Source: JAICMB01 sp035295125 (lineage in GTDB: Bacteria > Acidobacteriota > Terriglobia > Bryobacterales > Bryobacteraceae). Taken from it: a stretch of DNA of 64,000 bases. A model generated the notes under the pieces. That model saw nothing but the letters and a program-made list of their open reading frames with translations, ran no database searches and was not told the DNA's origin. Within the stretch, counting starts at the first letter, position 1. Every line of letters starts with the position of its first letter. Of this stretch, positions 25,960 to 34,653 are shown in pieces. The stretch is from assembly GCA_035295125.1 (NCBI GenBank), contig DATGJP010000075.1, forward strand, positions 157,904 through 221,903, given 5' to 3'. A program made the position numbers and the translations under genes.

Positions 25960-26712
25960 TCACCTCAAAATCGTTGCTTCGAACAGCGCAGACACACGTT
26001 CCAGATCCTCGGGCGTATCGACGCCCAGCGAATCGTAATCCGTCTCGACCACGCGGATAGGGTAGCCGTTTTCGAGCGCCCGCAATTGTTCCAATCGTTC
26101 GGCTTGCTCGAGCGGTCCCAATGGCAAATCTGAATACTTTAACAGGAAATCCTTGCGATAAATATAGAGCCCGATGTGTTTGTAGTGCACTGTGCTGCCA
26201 TCCCGCACGTATGGTATCGGACAGCGGGAGAAATAGATCGCGTTGCCCAAGCGATTCGTAACCACTTTCACGACGTTGGGGTTGGTGACTTCCTCCGGGT
26301 TCTCGATGTGCTTCTTGAGCGTGCCCATCGGCATTTCCGAATCGTCGATCATCGCGATGATGGCGGCGTCGATGGCCGCTGGATCGATGAGCGGTTCGTC
26401 GCCTTGAATGTTGACGACCAGTTCAGCGGTTTCGGCGGAAGCAACTTCGGCGGCGCGGTCCGTTCCCGATACATGATCGGAGCGCGTCATCTTCACGGTG
26501 GCCCCGAACTCGCGGGCCGCATCGTAAATACGGCTGTCGTCAGTTGCAATAACGACCTTGGTGAGATAGCGAGCCTGGGAAGCACGTTCGTACACGTGCT
26601 GCAGCATAGATTTGCCGGCGATGGTGACGAGTGCTTTGCCTGGAAAACGGGAAGATGCGAACCGGGCCGGTATGACGCCCAGAATCTTGGGTGGCACAAT
26701 CGATGGTAGCAC
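25960..26712 (-). CDS. kdsB: 3-deoxy-manno-octulosonate cytidylyltransferase
   Basis: Activates Kdo with CTP to CMP-Kdo for lipopolysaccharide core assembly. At 250 residues it is normal length, with VIPARFASSRFPGKAL (nucleotide-binding), VVIATDD, VKMTRSDHVSGTDRAAEV, VNIQGDEPLI, YFSRCPIPYVRD and HIGLYIYRKDFL. The start is GTG 26712, with GTG 26697 possible; neither has a clear ribosome site. It heads the 14-gene minus-strand block and is followed by pyrG after two bases. Confidence 0.95.
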   Translation of the reverse strand: MLPSIVPPKILGVIPARFASSRFPGKALVTIAGKSMLQHVYERASQARYLTKVVIATDDSRIYDAAREFGATVKMTRSDHVSGTDRAAEVASAETAELVVNIQGDEPLIDPAAIDAAIIAMIDDSEMPMGTLKKHIENPEEVTNPNVVKVVTNRLGNAIYFSRCPIPYVRDGSTVHYKHIGLYIYRKDFLLKYSDLPLGPLEQAERLEQLRALENGYPIRVVETDYDSLGVDTPEDLERVSALFEATILR

Positions 26713-26806
26713 GCAGGTGTTTCACAGTGCCAGATTATTCACGTACCGTTGCGCGACGACGGTATTCGAAGATTATGGAGGTCGCCATGGGCCCGCGGGC
26801 CCACAA

Positions 26807-26936
26807 AAGTGGATGAAAACAAAGGTGGCGCAGACGTTTTCGCCTGTCCTTTCTCGGTGAGGTCCAAAGCCGGGCTGAATGCCTGCACCACCCTTCTATA
26901 TCTTCCAAATCGTCGCGCGCCGCGAAGAGTCAGAGG
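26807..26936. repeat. Family A dispersed repeat, long copy 4 (inverted relative to copy 3)
   Basis: Runs AAGTGGATGAAAAC, AAAGGTGGCGCAGACGTTTT, CGCCTGTCCTTTCTCGGTGA, GGTCCAAAG, then GGGCTGAATGCCTGCACCAC and CCTT. Its complement aligns with copy 3 over about 110 bases, including the flank CGCGCGACGATTTGGAAGAT. The left shoulder AAGTGGATGAA recurs at 43.4 kb. It lies upstream of kdsB. Confidence 0.75.
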
Positions 26937-27348
26937 CTGTGTAATACCCAATCCTTTAGCGGCCTCGGTCCGCCGAAGGCGCCGGTTTCACGGGCGTTCC
27001 AGTACCAAACCTCGTTGTGCTCATCATGATGCAGTGAAACTCGCGAAACGGCTTACGCAGATTTTGTTCCAGGTCGTCGACGCGCTCGCCATGCACCACC
27101 TGGCCGCCTCGTCGAGGTGATACTTCTGCAACGCCTTAATCTCTTTCGCGATAGCGGTGGCCGAAGCCGCCTCGAAGAGTGCGAGCAGATGGTTCGCCCT
27201 CTTGAACATTGCCGAGACGACAACGAGCGGGGGCCGCTCCGCCTGAGAGGATTATCGTGGGCGCAATTCGGCCAACTGGCGCTTCGGCTCGATTTCTACG
27301 CTCTGTGGACCCAAGAATCCCGGCTGGTGGGAGACAATCGTAACCAGT
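26937..27348. other. Intergenic stretch with no supported gene
   Basis: About 410 bases between the repeat upstream of kdsB and the S33-like hydrolase. A 61-residue minus-strand frame (27024-27209; LLALFEAASATAIAKEIKAL) could be a peptide or a decayed gene, but it has no ribosome site and I recognise no family. Plus-strand frames here run out of frame into the hydrolase and look like noise. The hydrolase promoter should lie in the last 100 bases. Confidence 0.4.
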
Positions 27349-28803
27349 ATGCAAGTCGCGAAAATCTTCCTCGGGCTCGCCATTTTGGGATCCATGGCGG
27401 CCGTTGCCCGCACCCCCGTTCCCGCGGCCGAATCCAAGCCCCACACTTGCACACTCGCGAATGGCGGGCAGGCACTCTGTGCAACCTACCCAGTCTGGGA
27501 GGACCGGGACCGCAAATCCGGGCGCAAAATCGGCCTGAACATCGCTATTCTTCCTGCCATCGAGAAAGACCACGCGCCCGACCCGTTGTTCATTTTCGCT
27601 GGAGGTCCAGGTCAGGCCGCGACGGAAACCACTCCGGGATGGCTCCGGGACCGCACCATTAGACCCCACCGCGACATCGTGTTCATCGACCAGCGCGGCA
27701 CCGGCGGATCGAACCCGCTCGAATGCGACTTCTATGGCGAGCCTCCTGACTTGCAGAAAGTAGTTAGCGGGACCTTTCCCGTAGATGCGATCCGCGCCTG
27801 CCGTCAGCAACTGGAGAAGGTGGCCGACCTGCGTCTGTACACCACGGCGCTGGCCATGGATGATTATGAAGAAGTCAGGAAATGGCTCGGTTATGGCAAG
27901 ATCAACGTCTGGGGCGGCTCCTACGGCACTGTCGCCGCGCAGGTCTATCTGCGCCGGCACGGCGAAAACGTCCGCTCCGTGGTGCTCGCGGCCGTTGCGC
28001 CGGTGGATGAACTAATCCCCCTGCATCACGCCTGGGCCGGGCAGCAGTCCGTGGATGCCATTTTCGCAAAGTGCCATGCCGATCCCGCGTGTGAGAATGC
28101 CTATCCGCATCTGCGCACGGAGTTTCAGTCCATCTTCGATCGGGTCCGCAAGGGAGTCGAGGTCGAAGTTCACGATGATGAAGGCCACACCGCCCGCGTG
28201 CGCCCCGGCGTTTCGTCCGTTGCCGACGGCATTCGCCATTTCCTCTACTACGACGATGGCGGCTCATTCCCTTCCATGATTCACAACGCTGCGCAGGGCG
28301 ATCTGACCAAGGTTGTTCAGACCGCAGTTACCGCCGAACTCGGCATCAGAAGGGTTCTTTCAATGGGCCTGAACCTTTCGGTAACCTGTGCCGAAGACAT
28401 CCCCTACATCGACGACGCAACCCTGGCCAGCGCTACCGCCAACACCTTCCTCGGCGATCTGCGTGTCCAGGAACAGCGGGCGGCCTGCCGCGCATGGGTC
28501 CGCGGCGTGGTGCCTAAGGATGTGCATGAACTCGTAAAGTCCGACGTCCCCGTGCTGTTCATTTCAGGGGCGCGCGACTCTGTAACTCCCCCGTCCTTCG
28601 CCGAGCATGCTGCGACCAAGCTATCGCACCATCTCCATGTCGTCTTCCCCGAAGCCAGCCATGGGAATTGGGGCGCCTGTGGCCCGCGCATCACGGCGGC
28701 GTTCATCGAGAAAGGAGCAACCGATGGGCTGGACGTCTCCTGCGTCGGCGCTCAGAAGCCGACGCAGTTCACTTTGCCTTCGACGGCGCCAGCCGGCAGA
28801 TGA
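27349..28803 (+). CDS. Secreted alpha/beta hydrolase, S33 aminopeptidase-like
   Basis: A 484-residue exported hydrolase resembling tripeptidyl/prolyl aminopeptidases of family S33; substrate unproven. Signal peptide at 1-27 (KIFLGLAILGSMAAVA). The fold has the oxyanion strand LFIFAGGPGQAA, the DQRGTGGSNPL turn, the nucleophile Ser 191 in WGGSYGT, the acid in FISGARDSVTPP and the base in EASHGNWG. Cysteines near both ends suggest periplasmic disulfides. The last 35 bases overlap the end of the convergent gene. Confidence 0.85.
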   Translation: MQVAKIFLGLAILGSMAAVARTPVPAAESKPHTCTLANGGQALCATYPVWEDRDRKSGRKIGLNIAILPAIEKDHAPDPLFIFAGGPGQAATETTPGWLRDRTIRPHRDIVFIDQRGTGGSNPLECDFYGEPPDLQKVVSGTFPVDAIRACRQQLEKVADLRLYTTALAMDDYEEVRKWLGYGKINVWGGSYGTVAAQVYLRRHGENVRSVVLAAVAPVDELIPLHHAWAGQQSVDAIFAKCHADPACENAYPHLRTEFQSIFDRVRKGVEVEVHDDEGHTARVRPGVSSVADGIRHFLYYDDGGSFPSMIHNAAQGDLTKVVQTAVTAELGIRRVLSMGLNLSVTCAEDIPYIDDATLASATANTFLGDLRVQEQRAACRAWVRGVVPKDVHELVKSDVPVLFISGARDSVTPPSFAEHAATKLSHHLHVVFPEASHGNWGACGPRITAAFIEKGATDGLDVSCVGAQKPTQFTLPSTAPAGR

Positions 28804-29878
28804 ATCCCCAGCCGCCAGTAACTTCGGTCACTGCAAGCACGAGTTCGTTACGGCCGTTAGCCAACGGGAGAAAGATCGCGTCGTTCTCCGGGTTTACGAT
28901 TCCCAAAAATCCCGGGTCCCGAAAATGCTGCGCACTACGGCCACGATACAAGATACGTCCGTTTAGAAAGACGCTGACATCATCGCTGTAGCCGATCTCG
29001 AGTCTTCGCGTTTCGTCGCGATCCGTCGTAATCGACGTGCGCGCATATACGACCATCGCGCCGCGCTGCGGTTCCAGCCGATGCTCGAATTCCACGGTCG
29101 CGGCCATCGGTGGATCGCGATATCGATTTACCACCACGGTTCCCGGAGCCTCGGCCACTACTTTCTCCCATTTCATTGCGTTCCACTCCGCCGGAGCCGG
29201 CAACTGCTCCGGGTTTTGCGACTCCGCGGGAAATGCCGGCGACAACTGCCACTGGTCTAACGTGTCAGCGGGCATTGGAGGCAAATCGCGTTTCCAAGCC
29301 ACGGGCGAGGTCGCGCTCACCTGGAAATTCGCAAAGTATGCGGGTCCGGATATCATGACAGATCCCTCCTGCATGCCGCTCTTGAGATCCGGCATCACCA
29401 GTGAAGGGCGACCCATATCATTGACGAACAGCTTCGCTTGCGCCCCCGCGACCTCAAGCCGCAGATGAATCCAGGTGTTGCGCGGCACATCGACAGCGCC
29501 CGTAAAGCCCGGCCCGTTATAGAGCTGCCAAACCGCGGCGCCGCGAAATATAGGCGTGTACTGCTGCGCGTCATCCAGCCCTGATTTCTGAGGCCGAAGA
29601 TAAACCCACTCGCCATTGCCATCCGGCGACATCCGAAAATAGATGCCGAAGAATCCGCGAATCTCGGGAGTGGATACATCCACGTCGATCACGCCGTCGC
29701 GCATCGCGAAATCCTTTAGAATGGCCTGCCCGCCGCGCAGAAAGAGGCACGACCGCTGGTCATAATCGACGACCTTTCCCTGGCCGCGCAGCTCCCATCG
29801 AGGCGAGTTTGCGGGGATCGCCTCCGCGGTCGCGAGCAACCCTTGAAAAATGAAAATGGCAAGACCCATGAAGCGCAT
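28769..29878 (-). CDS. Secreted protein of unknown function, two beta-rich domains
   Basis: A 369-residue exported protein (signal MGLAIFIFQGLLATAEA). Residues about 25-190 look like a concanavalin/LamG-type sandwich as in DUF1080-like glycan-associated proteins (WELRGQGKVVDYDQRSCLFL, VPRNTWIHLRLEVAGAQAKL, ANFQVS). A second beta domain at about 255-369 (IGYSDDVSVFLNGRILYRG, GRNELVLAVTEVTGGWGF) resembles carbohydrate-binding sandwiches. No catalytic residues can be named. The family call is by pattern only. It is convergent with the hydrolase. Confidence 0.65.
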   Translation of the reverse strand: MRFMGLAIFIFQGLLATAEAIPANSPRWELRGQGKVVDYDQRSCLFLRGGQAILKDFAMRDGVIDVDVSTPEIRGFFGIYFRMSPDGNGEWVYLRPQKSGLDDAQQYTPIFRGAAVWQLYNGPGFTGAVDVPRNTWIHLRLEVAGAQAKLFVNDMGRPSLVMPDLKSGMQEGSVMISGPAYFANFQVSATSPVAWKRDLPPMPADTLDQWQLSPAFPAESQNPEQLPAPAEWNAMKWEKVVAEAPGTVVVNRYRDPPMAATVEFEHRLEPQRGAMVVYARTSITTDRDETRRLEIGYSDDVSVFLNGRILYRGRSAQHFRDPGFLGIVNPENDAIFLPLANGRNELVLAVTEVTGGWGFICRLAPSKAK

Positions 29879-29943
29879 GGGGCGAGTTTAGCGGCTGCGC
29901 GTCACTTCGGCTAGAACGTTCTTGCGGCTAAAACCATTTCAAG

Positions 29944-30693
29944 TTACGACGCAACCGTAAGGAATCGGCTGGGCTGATTGGCGACGATCTGGAAGTGCGG
30001 GCTTCCCGCCGCCAAATACCAGGTCTCCCGCGGCGAAAAAGGCTGTCGGCCGATCGTTCCCGCCCCCTCCATCGCGACCAGCAGTTCATATCGCTGACTG
30101 TCCGGCTGGAATTCCCTCGAGCCTTCAAAATCGAGCCGGTCGACCTCAAAGTATTCGCTGTGGACTGGTAGTGTCGCCGGCCTTGGGTCGAGCGCCTCGC
30201 GGTTCGTGACGTTCAGCGCGTGTTCCAAATGCAACTCTCGTCCGCGGCCATAGTCGTAAAGCCGGTAAGTTATATCCGAGTGCTGCTGGATCTCCCATAA
30301 CTCCAGGCCCGCGCCGATCGCGTGGACCGTTCCCGCCGGTGTGAAGAACGTGTCTCCCTCCCGCGGGTGCACCCAGTTGAGCAGACCCTCGATCTCACCC
30401 GACAGCGCGCTCTCCCGCAGCCGCTCGCGCGAAATCGCCTCGCGAAATCCCAAAGCCAGCCGCGCATCGGGAGCGGCCTTCACGATATGCCACATCTCGG
30501 TCTTGCCGCGCGACGAATGATGCTTCGCGGCGTAATCGTCGCCCGGATGCACCTGCACCGATAGCGCCTCATGTGTGTAAATAAACTTGACCAACAGAGA
30601 AAGCGGCGCTTCCGGCGTGTACCAAATCTCGCCGCCCCACGGACGCTCGACTAAGTGTGAAGGCAGCCGTTCCGGGTTGCTACTGCTGTTCAC
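29944..30693 (-). CDS. manA: Class I mannose-6-phosphate isomerase, short form
   Basis: Interconverts mannose-6-phosphate and fructose-6-phosphate with a cupin zinc site. Metal ligands sit in SVQVHPGDDYAAKH and KTEMWHIV, with the second part in WVHPREGDTFFTPAGTVHAI; LWEIQQHSDITYRLYDYGR is the classic C-terminal signature. At 249 residues it is shorter than the usual 300-390. I start it at GTG 30693, inside the end of the aminotransferase (14-base overlap), because similarity begins at once (VERPWGGEIW). The longer frame upstream is a shadow of that gene. Confidence 0.85.
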   Translation of the reverse strand: MNSSSNPERLPSHLVERPWGGEIWYTPEAPLSLLVKFIYTHEALSVQVHPGDDYAAKHHSSRGKTEMWHIVKAAPDARLALGFREAISRERLRESALSGEIEGLLNWVHPREGDTFFTPAGTVHAIGAGLELWEIQQHSDITYRLYDYGRGRELHLEHALNVTNREALDPRPATLPVHSEYFEVDRLDFEGSREFQPDSQRYELLVAMEGAGTIGRQPFSPRETWYLAAGSPHFQIVANQPSRFLTVAS

Positions 30694-31864
30694 GGATGAA
30701 CTTTTCGATCCGGTCCAGCCCGCGCGCCAACTCCTGCATCGACGTGGCGTAGGAGATGCGGACGTGTTCCGTTGTCCCGAACGCCTCGCCAGGAACCACG
30801 GCCACGTGCGCCTCTGCGAGCAGCCTCTCGGAGAACTCCAGCGCCGACGAAATACCGCGCCCAAAAGCCACGGAGATGTTTGGATAAGCGTAGAAGGCGC
30901 CCTGCGGTTCGGCGATGTTCACGCCAGGAATCGACCGCAGCCGGCTGATGACATAGTCGCGGCGCTTGCGGTACTCGGCGAGCATCACCGGCACCGAATC
31001 CTGCGAGCCCACCAGCGCCTCGATGGCCGCCTTCTGTGCGATAGACGTCGGGTTCGATGTGCTGTGGCTCTGCAACTTGCCCATCGCCGAAATGACCGGC
31101 TTCGGTCCGAGGGCAAAGCCGATGCGCCAACCGGTCATGGCATAGGTTTTGGAAAGCGAACCCGCCACAATCACGTTTTCCTTCGCGCCCGGCACCGCCG
31201 CGATGGAAAACGGGTCGCTATCGTACAGAAACCGGCAATAGCACTCATCCGTCACCAGCCAGATGCCATTCTCCGCGGCCAGGTAGTAGATTCGCTCGAA
31301 ATCCTCCTGGCTCAGCACGGCGCCACTGGGATTCGATGGTGAGTTGATCAGCAGCACACGCGTCCGGTCTGTGATGTAAGGCTCAATCGACTCCGCCGTA
31401 AATGTGAAGCCGCTCTCCTCTTCCGTCTCCACGAAGACGCAGGTCGCCCCAGCGTAATTGACCACGTCTTTGTACGTGACCCAGTACGGCACGGGAATGA
31501 TCACCTCGTCGCCGGGATTGAGCAGCGCCTGGGTGATATTGAAAATTGCATGTTTACCGCCAACGGTCGCCATGCACTCGGCTGGACTGTAGTCCGTGCC
31601 ATAGTCCAAGCGATGCCGATCGCAGATGGCCTTTTTCAACTCGACCACACCGGAAGCATTTGTGTACTTGGTGAAGTTTGCGTGGATGGCTTCGATCGCG
31701 GCGTTCTTGATATTGTCCGGCGTCGGAAAATCCGGTTCGCCTGCTCCGAAGTCCACTACGTCAAAGCCCTCCCGTCGAAGACGGTCCGCCTCGGCGGAAA
31801 CCTTCATCGTGGAGGACTCGCTGATGAGCCCTATTCTGTCTGCGAGTTCGAGTGTAGCTTGCAC
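30680..31864 (-). CDS. Pyridoxal-phosphate aspartate/aromatic aminotransferase
   Basis: A 394-residue class I aminotransferase of the AspB/subgroup-I-gamma type, most likely aspartate aminotransferase. Motifs: DFGAGEPDFPTPDNIK, TKYTNASGVVELK, NSPSNPSGAVLS, TDECYCRFLYD and the cofactor lysine in SLSKTYAMTGWRIGF; the substrate carboxylate Arg is in HVRISYATS. The start is GTG 31864, two bases after the coaD stop; an AGGAG lies somewhat far (about 13 bases) upstream within coaD. It overlaps manA by 14 bases. Confidence 0.9.
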   Translation of the reverse strand: MQATLELADRIGLISESSTMKVSAEADRLRREGFDVVDFGAGEPDFPTPDNIKNAAIEAIHANFTKYTNASGVVELKKAICDRHRLDYGTDYSPAECMATVGGKHAIFNITQALLNPGDEVIIPVPYWVTYKDVVNYAGATCVFVETEEESGFTFTAESIEPYITDRTRVLLINSPSNPSGAVLSQEDFERIYYLAAENGIWLVTDECYCRFLYDSDPFSIAAVPGAKENVIVAGSLSKTYAMTGWRIGFALGPKPVISAMGKLQSHSTSNPTSIAQKAAIEALVGSQDSVPVMLAEYRKRRDYVISRLRSIPGVNIAEPQGAFYAYPNISVAFGRGISSALEFSERLLAEAHVAVVPGEAFGTTEHVRISYATSMQELARGLDRIEKFIREQQ

Positions 31865-31866
31865 GT

Positions 31867-32358
31867 CTAGGTCTGTTCTCCTAAAAGTCTTCTTCTTAGT
31901 CTAACCTCAACCGGCGGCGGCACAAGTCCTTTTATGTTGCCGCCCAGGCTGAACACTTCCTTGACGAGGCGCGAACTGATAAAGGAATGCGCCTCGTTCG
32001 CCATCAGGAAGATCGTATCGATATCCGGCCGGAGCCGGCGATTCATGAGCGCCATCTGTAGCTCGTATTCGTAATCCGAAATGGCGCGAATTCCGCGGAT
32101 GATGAAAGTCGCGCCGCGTTGCGCCGCAAAGTCCACCAGCAGCCCGTTGAAAGAGTCGACTTCAACATTCGGCCGGCCCGCCAGGACCTCTCGAATGATC
32201 TCCATGCGTTCTTCGACGCTGAAGAGCGCCTGCTTCTGTTCGTTGCAAAGGATTCCGATGATGATCTTGTCGACCAGGCGGACGCTCCGGTCAATCAAAT
32301 CAAGGTGCCCGTTTGTCAGGGGATCGAAAGAGCCCGGATAGATCGCTATGTTGGGCAT
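31867..32358 (-). CDS. coaD: Phosphopantetheine adenylyltransferase
   Basis: Catalyses the fourth step of coenzyme A synthesis, adenylating 4'-phosphopantetheine. The 163-residue length is standard. The nucleotidyltransferase motif YPGSFDPLTNGHLDLI is at the N-terminus, RGIRAISDYEYELQMA mid-protein, and the second ATP motif SFISSRLVKEVFSLGG near the C-terminus. It abuts the amidohydrolase stop with no gap and is followed by the aminotransferase after two bases. Confidence 0.96.
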   Translation of the reverse strand: MPNIAIYPGSFDPLTNGHLDLIDRSVRLVDKIIIGILCNEQKQALFSVEERMEIIREVLAGRPNVEVDSFNGLLVDFAAQRGATFIIRGIRAISDYEYELQMALMNRRLRPDIDTIFLMANEAHSFISSRLVKEVFSLGGNIKGLVPPPVEVRLRRRLLGEQT

Positions 32359-33603
32359 CTATTTCACCACCTTGCCACCCTTCATGACGCCGCGAACCTT
32401 ATCGATCGCGACTTGAATATCGCTTAGCGGATCGCCTTCCACAGCGATGAGATCCGCGAAATGGCCCGGAGTCGCCCATCCGACATCGTTCGATTTGCCG
32501 AGAAGGTCCCCGGCATTCACCGTCGCTGTCTTCAGAGCTTCTTCCGGGGACATGCCCACCTTCACAAACCAAGCGAGTTCGCGAGTGTTTTGCCCGAACA
32601 TCGTGAACACGGCGTCCGAGCCCATGGCAAACTTCACGCCCGCCTTGTACGCGCGCTTCGCCGTCTCAAAGTTTCGCTGGATGTACGCGTTCAAACGGTC
32701 GACAGCGCCGGGAGGGAACTGGTATTCGTTGCGGGCATCGACGTAATACCGATTGTGGTCGATAGTCGGGACATAATAGGTCCCGCGCTTCACCATCTCG
32801 GCTAGAGTGGCGTCGTCGAGATCCACGGCATGCTCCACGGAATCGGCGCCCGCGTGGACCGCGTCGCGGCCGCCTTCCGGGCCATAGGAGTGAATCGCGA
32901 TCTTCTTCCCCATGGTGTGCGCCACGTCGACAGCGGCCTTCATTTCATCGTAAGTGAAGGTCTGTTGCGTGCCGACATTGTCGAAGCCGCCTACCGACCC
33001 ATACATTTTGATGACGTCCGCGCCCGCTGCGATCTGCCGGCGCACTGCTTTTCTCACTTCATCCGGCGTTTCGGCCGTGCCATCGGAGAACGCGGGCGGT
33101 TGCCCGGCTCGCACCGGGCGCGCCGGCGTCGACAAGCCATATCCGCAAACGAACATCCGCGGCCCCACCATTGCGCCCATGTTGATGAGATCGCGCATAG
33201 CGATGTCAGTGTATTCCGATGAACCCAAGTCTCGAACGGTGGTCACGCCGGCGTCCAGCGTCTTGCGTGCGTTTTCCTGAGCCAGGAAGACCGTGACCGC
33301 GGCCATACGGTTGCCTTGCCCCAGCGGCCGCGTGCCGGGCCGCCGGTCCCAGTAATAAGTCATGTGGGTGTGGACGTCGATCAACCCGGGCAAGCCGTAG
33401 TACCGCGACCAATCCACTACCGTCGCGCCCGAGGGAGGCGCCGGGTCGCCGCCTGTGACGCTGCGAATGCGGTCGCCCTCAATCACCACCAGCGCGCCAT
33501 CGACCACCTTGCCGCCGTCCCATAACTTCCCGAACCGGACGGCAACTGTACCTTGCGCCATAGCAGAGGTCGCGCAAAGCGCGAACGCGATGATTCGTCT
33601 CAT
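32359..33603 (-). CDS. Secreted amidohydrolase, imidazolonepropionase-like
   Basis: A 414-residue metal-dependent hydrolase of the amidohydrolase superfamily with a signal peptide (IIAFALCATSAMAQG). Metal ligands appear as the HxH of LIDVHTHMTYYW, with KIAIHSYGPEG and DSVEHAVDLDD supplying later histidines and KFAMGSDAVF the final Asp. The family includes Xaa-Pro and Xaa-Arg dipeptidases. The start at 33603 puts the signal peptide first; an ATG six codons upstream lies in a palindromic repeat. It is directly followed by coaD. Confidence 0.88.
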   Translation of the reverse strand: MRRIIAFALCATSAMAQGTVAVRFGKLWDGGKVVDGALVVIEGDRIRSVTGGDPAPPSGATVVDWSRYYGLPGLIDVHTHMTYYWDRRPGTRPLGQGNRMAAVTVFLAQENARKTLDAGVTTVRDLGSSEYTDIAMRDLINMGAMVGPRMFVCGYGLSTPARPVRAGQPPAFSDGTAETPDEVRKAVRRQIAAGADVIKMYGSVGGFDNVGTQQTFTYDEMKAAVDVAHTMGKKIAIHSYGPEGGRDAVHAGADSVEHAVDLDDATLAEMVKRGTYYVPTIDHNRYYVDARNEYQFPPGAVDRLNAYIQRNFETAKRAYKAGVKFAMGSDAVFTMFGQNTRELAWFVKVGMSPEEALKTATVNAGDLLGKSNDVGWATPGHFADLIAVEGDPLSDIQVAIDKVRGVMKGGKVVK

Positions 33604-33687
33604 AGTAAGGCAGGATTTCATCCTGCAAGCCGGTTTGCAACCGGCGAAGCGGCTTATCGACCCGCCGCAGGCTGCCAGCCTGCACTA
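33604..33687. repeat. Family B palindromic intergenic repeat, copy 1
   Basis: Three consecutive hairpins: GCAGGATTTCATCCTGC, GCCGGTTTGCAACCGGC and GCCGCAGGCTGCCAGCCTGC. It fills the gap between ypdA and the amidohydrolase gene. The second and third units recur at 51.9 kb and the third partly at 56.15 kb. Confidence 0.75.
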
Positions 33688-34653
33688 CATTCCATTCGCA
33701 ATCGCCTCGGCAATCTTCTTGCCGTGAAACCGCCCGTTCTCAATAAAAATCTCGTTCGTATGCATCCCGGCCACGATCACACCCGCCAGGTAGATGCCAG
33801 GCCGGTCGCTCTCCAGGGTCTCTGGATCCGTGCGTGGCCGTTGTGTCTCGTTCTCCAGAACAATGCCCAGCGACGCCAGAAAATCCAGGTCGGGCCGGTA
33901 GCCGACCATCGCAAAGACATAGTCGTTCTTGATGGTCACAACTCCTTCCGGCGTCTCGAGCAGCACGATGTCCGGCAGAATCTCGATCACCCGCGAATTG
34001 AAATAACCCTTGATCTCGCCGTTTGCAAGCCGGTTTTCGATGTTGGGCTTGATCCAGTATTTCACGCGGTCGGAGATGCGGGGACCGCGGTGAACCAGCG
34101 TCACCCGAGCGCCGGTCCAATACAGCTCCAGTGCCGCAATGGCGGCCGAATTCTTTGCGCCCACCACGAGCACGTCATGGTTGTAGTACGGATGCGGTTC
34201 CTTGTAATAGTGAATGACCTTGTCGAGGTTCTCACCCCGCACTTTGAGCAGGTTCGGAATGTCGTAATAACCCGTCGCCAGAATGATCTTGCGCGCGAGG
34301 TACTCACCCTTCGCAGTGATCACGCGAAAATCATTATCCTCGCCCTCAACCGTCAGCACGCGCTCGTAGTCCCGAATCTCCAGCCGGTAATGCTCCGCGC
34401 AGCGGCGATAGTACTTCAGAGCCTCGGTCCGCGTCGGCTTCTCGTACATCGACGTCATCGGCAGGCCGCCGATCTCAAGCAGCTCCGGCGTGGTGAAGAA
34501 GGTCATGTGCGTGGGGTAGTGGTACAGCGAGTTGACCACGCACCCTTTGTCGATCAGGAGCGCCCGCAGACCCCGCTGCTTCAGCTCAATTCCGCACGCA
34601 AGTCCCGTGGGGCCAGCTCCCACGATGACTGCATCGTAGTGGCCGTCGGACAC
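33685..34653 (-). CDS. ypdA: YpdA family bacillithiol disulfide reductase-like flavoprotein
   Basis: An FAD- and NADPH-dependent oxidoreductase of 322 residues. In Firmicutes YpdA (Bdr) reduces bacillithiol disulfide; a like role here is inferred. FAD motif VIVGAGPTGLACGIEL at the N-terminus, NADPH motif VLVVGAKNSAAIAALEL near 165, and the family signatures THMTFFTTPELLEIGG and FAMVGYRPDLDFL. It lacks the CxxC of thioredoxin reductases, as expected. Start GTG 34653 abuts the alaS stop. Bacillithiol synthesis genes are not in the window. Confidence 0.88.
   Translation of the reverse strand: MSDGHYDAVIVGAGPTGLACGIELKQRGLRALLIDKGCVVNSLYHYPTHMTFFTTPELLEIGGLPMTSMYEKPTRTEALKYYRRCAEHYRLEIRDYERVLTVEGEDNDFRVITAKGEYLARKIILATGYYDIPNLLKVRGENLDKVIHYYKEPHPYYNHDVLVVGAKNSAAIAALELYWTGARVTLVHRGPRISDRVKYWIKPNIENRLANGEIKGYFNSRVIEILPDIVLLETPEGVVTIKNDYVFAMVGYRPDLDFLASLGIVLENETQRPRTDPETLESDRPGIYLAGVIVAGMHTNEIFIENGRFHGKKIAEAIANGM

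Noticed and set aside
27117..27662. 181-codon plus-strand frame before the S33-like hydrolase
   Set aside because: It runs into the hydrolase gene out of frame; no ribosome site or domain.
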